Origin: Epilithonimonas xixisoli
GTDB lineage: Bacteria; Bacteroidota; Bacteroidia; Flavobacteriales; Weeksellaceae
Reading direction: 5' to 3'
DNA length: 64,000 nucleotides
NCBI RefSeq assembly: GCF_004365655.1
Contig: NZ_SOEO01000002.1
Coordinates: 434,001 to 498,000 of the forward strand
Shown here: piece by piece, positions 61,461 to 64,000 of the stretch
How the letters are laid out: each line of letters begins with the position of its first letter
Position numbering within the stretch: position 1 is the first letter of the stretch
The notes under the pieces: model-generated
The model's input: the letters and a program-made list of their open reading frames with translations, nothing else
What the model was told of the DNA's origin: nothing
The model's database searches: none
Position numbers and translations under genes: made by a program

Positions 61461-63458
61461 TTAATTCTGAAGATTCAGATATATTTTTTGGTTTTTTCCG
61501 ATGGTTGCACCTTCTGCAGGAAACTGTCCTGTGACTTTTCCAACACCTTTATAATCCACTCTGTAACCTAAATTCTCCAATTGTGGAATCACGTTCTTTC
61601 CAATCATTCCAACCAAATTTGGCATAGAATCTCTTGTGACATTGACCTTTACATTCGGTGCTGTCATTTTATTAAGGTCAACTTTATGCTCAACCAATAA
61701 GTTTTTCTCAATATTCAAAGGTGTTTTCAAGAATGTCTTTCCGGCAATCTCTTTGAAAACTGGGGCAGAAACCGTTCCTCCATAAAACCCTTTTGATACA
61801 TCCGGCTGATTCACAACCACGATGCAAGTATATTTCGGATTATCTGCCGGATAAAAACCTGCAAATGAAGCCTGATATTTCATTGGACCAGGCAACCAAT
61901 ATTCAAATCTTGCTGTTCCTGTTTTACCCGCAATTTTAAGATTTGGTGTGTAAATACTTCTTGCCGTTCCTTTTTCAACCGCTTTTGTCAATGCGCTGGT
62001 CATCATCTGGATTGCTTTGTCCGAAGCCATTTTTTTCACCATCACATCAGGTTTTGCTTCGTACAAAACTTTACCATCTTTCATTATTTTATCGATGAAA
62101 AGAGGCTTTACCATTTTCCCTTTGTTGGCAATTCCGTTGTAGAAAGCCACCAATTGCAACAGCGGAAAACGGGAAGAATATCCGTAACCCAATGACGCCA
62201 AAGTTGCTTTGTTCCAACGCTTGCTTTGAGGTGTTTGAATCGAAGGTTTTGCAATTCCTGGTAATTCGATTTGCATTTTGTCGAACATCTTCCAACGTTT
62301 CAAATGGTCGATAAAAACCTGAGGTTTGTCTGCGTAATGTTCTGTAATCAATTTTGCTGCGCCCACGTTGCTTGACTTCGCCAAAACGTCGCTAACATCA
62401 TAAGTTCCGCCACCGTGACCGTCTGTGATTCTTTGTCCCGCGTAAGTCCAGATTCCATTTCCGATGTTAACTTTTGTATTCTCATCAATAAAACCATCGT
62501 CCATCGCCGCCAAAAGTGAAACGGTTTTGAATGTAGAACCCGGTTCCTGAGCATCTTTAACCGTATAATTGTAAGCATCAACGTAGATTCCCGGTTCGGT
62601 TCTTCTGAGATTGACCATCGCTTTGATTTTCCCAGTTTCAACTTCCATTACGACAACACTTCCGTGGTTCGCATCGAATTTGATGAGTTGATTTTCCAAG
62701 GCAGAATGTGCAATATCCTGAATTCTTAAATCCAAAGTCGTATAAACATCTTGTCCGTCAACTGGCTCTTGAACTTTCCAGTAATCGATTGGTTTCCATT
62801 GAGAAGAAGTAATTTTTTGCTCCAAACGTTTTCCATCAATTCCTGTTAAGAATTTGCTAAAAGCACCTTCCAAACCAGATTTTGATTCGCCATTATCAGC
62901 ACCGATTGTTCCAGCCCCAATTTGAGTTGTTGCCAATTCTCTTCGGAAATTTCTTTCTACAATGAATCCACCTTTATTCTTTCCTTTTTTGAAAATTGGG
63001 AAATTTCTGATTCTGTCATATTCGTCAAAATCAAGACCTTTTGCCAAAAGATAATATTGGTTATTCTTCTGATTCTGAGCGTCTAATTTTGCCCGGAAAT
63101 AACTTCGCGGTTTATCGAACATTTTGCTGAGAGAGTCTGTCAAAGCGCCAATATTATTGGAATAAATTGTATCTCTCATCGATTTGAAATCCAGATAGAC
63201 ATCGTAGCGCATCACCGTTGTCGCCAAGATAGAACCGTCCGAAGCGAAAAGGTTACCACGAGCGGCCTTAAGAGTTGCTTCGCGGTAGTTTTTGCTGATA
63301 TAATTATTTTCAAATTCTTCAACATTGGTATTTTGAAGAATGAGAATCCTCGTTAAAAAAATAACAAACAAAACGAAAGCACCCAACACAAAAAGGTAGC
63401 CCCACTTCAACGCATTGGAACGCTTTTTTTCGTAATTGTTATTTGGTTGCTTTATCAT
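61461..63458 (-). CDS. ftsI: FtsI-type penicillin-binding protein with C-terminal PASTA domain
   Basis: 665-residue class B penicillin-binding protein (PBP3 type), the septal transpeptidase partner of FtsW. The ATG at 63458 (MIKQPNNNYEKKR) is used; a TTG 12 nt upstream is the alternative. Transmembrane helix about residues 22-44 (WGYLFVLGAFVLFVIFLTRI), then the dimerisation domain, and catalytic motifs EPGSTFKTVSL (SxxK), KSSNVGAAKL (SxN) and GKTGTARF (KTG). The last ~65 residues are one PASTA domain (MPNLVGMIGKNVIPQLENLG). Overlaps ftsL by 20 nt. Confidence 0.96.
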   Translation of the reverse strand: MIKQPNNNYEKKRSNALKWGYLFVLGAFVLFVIFLTRILILQNTNVEEFENNYISKNYREATLKAARGNLFASDGSILATTVMRYDVYLDFKSMRDTIYSNNIGALTDSLSKMFDKPRSYFRAKLDAQNQKNNQYYLLAKGLDFDEYDRIRNFPIFKKGKNKGGFIVERNFRRELATTQIGAGTIGADNGESKSGLEGAFSKFLTGIDGKRLEQKITSSQWKPIDYWKVQEPVDGQDVYTTLDLRIQDIAHSALENQLIKFDANHGSVVVMEVETGKIKAMVNLRRTEPGIYVDAYNYTVKDAQEPGSTFKTVSLLAAMDDGFIDENTKVNIGNGIWTYAGQRITDGHGGGTYDVSDVLAKSSNVGAAKLITEHYADKPQVFIDHLKRWKMFDKMQIELPGIAKPSIQTPQSKRWNKATLASLGYGYSSRFPLLQLVAFYNGIANKGKMVKPLFIDKIMKDGKVLYEAKPDVMVKKMASDKAIQMMTSALTKAVEKGTARSIYTPNLKIAGKTGTARFEYWLPGPMKYQASFAGFYPADNPKYTCIVVVNQPDVSKGFYGGTVSAPVFKEIAGKTFLKTPLNIEKNLLVEHKVDLNKMTAPNVKVNVTRDSMPNLVGMIGKNVIPQLENLGYRVDYKGVGKVTGQFPAEGATIGKNQKIYLNLQN

Positions 63459-63804
63459 CTGTGCTATCAATTTTTATCAATAATTTCATCGGGTGGCTTT
63501 CCAAACTCACCAGTGAATCCTGAACCATTTCTTTTCCCAGTTCGGATTCCATTCTAATTTTTATCAGTCGGCTTTGTGCGTATGCATTTCGCGACTTGTA
63601 TTCTTCTGTTTCTTCTTTTAGTTTGTTGACGTGCTCAATTTTTGTATTCACCAAATGGTTGCTGTAAATCATCACCATCAACAAAGCGAAAATGAACACG
63701 AAATATTTGTAATGCGCTTTTACCTCATCACGATTAAGAAAATTCCCTTTTATGATGTCCATAAAAGTGAGTCTCTTCTGTTTGTTTTGAGTTAATTTTG
63801 CCAA
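63439..63804 (-). CDS. ftsL: FtsL-like division protein
   Basis: Up to 121 residues: a basic cytoplasmic N-terminus (KQKRLTFMDIIKGNFLNRDE), one transmembrane helix (YFVFIFALLMVMIYSNHLV, about residues 34-52) and a short coiled coil (KIEHVNKLKEETEEYKSRNA). FtsL works with FtsQ to activate FtsWI. Identified by topology and by its place between rsmH and ftsI, since FtsL sequences are poorly conserved. The first codon in frame is TTG at 63804. An ATG at 63762 would remove 14 residues, but the basic N-terminus looks family-like, so TTG is kept with reservation. Confidence 0.85.
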   Translation of the reverse strand: MAKLTQNKQKRLTFMDIIKGNFLNRDEVKAHYKYFVFIFALLMVMIYSNHLVNTKIEHVNKLKEETEEYKSRNAYAQSRLIKIRMESELGKEMVQDSLVSLESHPMKLLIKIDSTDDKATK

Positions 63805-63819
63805 CTTATATTATAATTG

Positions 63820-63888
63820 ATAAATGATGATTGATAAATGATAATCAGATGAATCTTAATCGCTCATCAATTATCGCTTATCATTTAT
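63820..63888. repeat. Inverted dyad of TGATAAATGAT words between rsmH and ftsL
   Basis: Left arm 63820-63850 and right arm 63859-63888 are imperfect reverse complements separated by 8 nt. They match the family consensus at 29 of 31 (one inserted base) and 24 of 30. The right arm overlaps the rsmH stop codon (63885-63887). Confidence 0.85.
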
Positions 63889-64000
63889 ATTTTCGTTCCT
63901 ATTCTCATTTTTGCGCTTCTGGCGCGTGAGTTTTCTTCTATTTCTTTATCGTCTGGGATGATTGCTTTTGTCTTTAACAATTCAAAAGTTTTCTTGTAAT
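63885..64000 (-). CDS. rsmH: RsmH, 16S rRNA (cytosine-1402-N4)-methyltransferase, C-terminal fragment
   Basis: Only the last 38 codons are in the window. They read YKKTFELLKTKAIIPDDKEI, then EENSRARSAKMRIGTKI and a stop. The N.RARSAK.R segment is the conserved RsmH (MraW) C-terminus, and the gene stands upstream of ftsL as usual in dcw clusters. Confidence 0.88.
   Translation of the reverse strand, partial: YKKTFELLKTKAIIPDDKEIEENSRARSAKMRIGTKI

Noticed and set aside
1-64000. tRNA and rRNA genes
   Set aside because: No cloverleaf-like GGTTCGAATCC-type T-loops or rRNA segments were noticed in the gaps; an automated scan would be needed for certainty.

Overview
The window is a stretch of chromosome from a member of the Bacteroidota, most likely a Flavobacteriales of the Weeksellaceae (Chryseobacterium/Epilithonimonas type). 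This rests on an alternative complex III (act) operon, type IX secretion (T9SS) C-terminal sorting signals, a GldH lipoprotein, promoters of the TTTG-N~19-TAnnTTTG type in place of -35/-10 boxes, low GC, and the gene order bamD-rpoZ-coaBC-DUF4835-recN. There are no rRNA or tRNA genes, no CRISPR array and no insertion sequence that I could recognise.

Layout. (1) 1-6326, minus: actA-actB-actC-actD of the quinol-oxidising alternative complex III, cut at the left edge. (2) 6.5-14.3 kb: a SPOR protein, a TPR/HTH membrane regulator, two T9SS-sorted surface proteins (sialidase-type beta-propeller and leucine-rich repeat) and a polytopic membrane protein. (3) 14.4-20.3 kb, minus: selO, a class A penicillin-binding protein, gldH and ricT. 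(4) 20.7-34.7 kb: a FadL-type porin with an SGNH lipase, an Rrf2 regulator, tadA, coaX, an M1 peptidase, a lone GH10 xylanase, an M14 peptidase, an AT-rich accessory operon of three overlapping genes (TIGR04255 type / unknown / DUF7689-like), then lepA. (5) 34.9-42.5 kb, plus: bamD, rpoZ, coaBC, a DUF4835 gene, an unknown secreted protein, recN and a toxin-antitoxin pair. (6) 42.5-47.1 kb, minus: GH3-like gene, rplY, prs, bacilliredoxin, yqeY. (7) 47.2-64.0 kb, minus: the division and cell wall (dcw) cluster, transcribed rsmH-ftsL-ftsI-murE-mraY-murD-ftsW-murG-murC-ftsQ-ftsA-ftsZ.

How the genes work together. The dcw cluster makes the lipid-linked peptidoglycan precursor (murE, mraY, murD, murG, murC) and the septal machine that uses it (ftsL, ftsI, ftsW, ftsQ, ftsA, ftsZ). 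MurE carries the meso-diaminopimelate motif. The act operon feeds electrons from quinol to the terminal oxidases. coaX and coaBC both belong to coenzyme A synthesis.

Most unusual feature. Many gaps of the dcw cluster, and several gaps elsewhere, are filled by inverted-repeat dyads. Each arm is about 20-30 nt and built from degenerate short words, with a different word family in different gaps. In two dcw gaps the dyad is not empty: murE|mraY holds a four-helix-bundle (S23/IVP) gene between 27/30-identical inverted arms, and murC|ftsQ holds a GxxExxY (PD-(D/E)XK-like) gene between two nested inverted-repeat pairs. A similar dyad sits in frame inside murG and adds roughly 25 residues. A REP-like hairpin family occupies further gaps. 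I read this as a family of palindromic, partly gene-carrying intergenic elements that resemble 23S rRNA intervening sequences and Rickettsia palindromic elements. That reading is inference; the repeats themselves are visible in the sequence.
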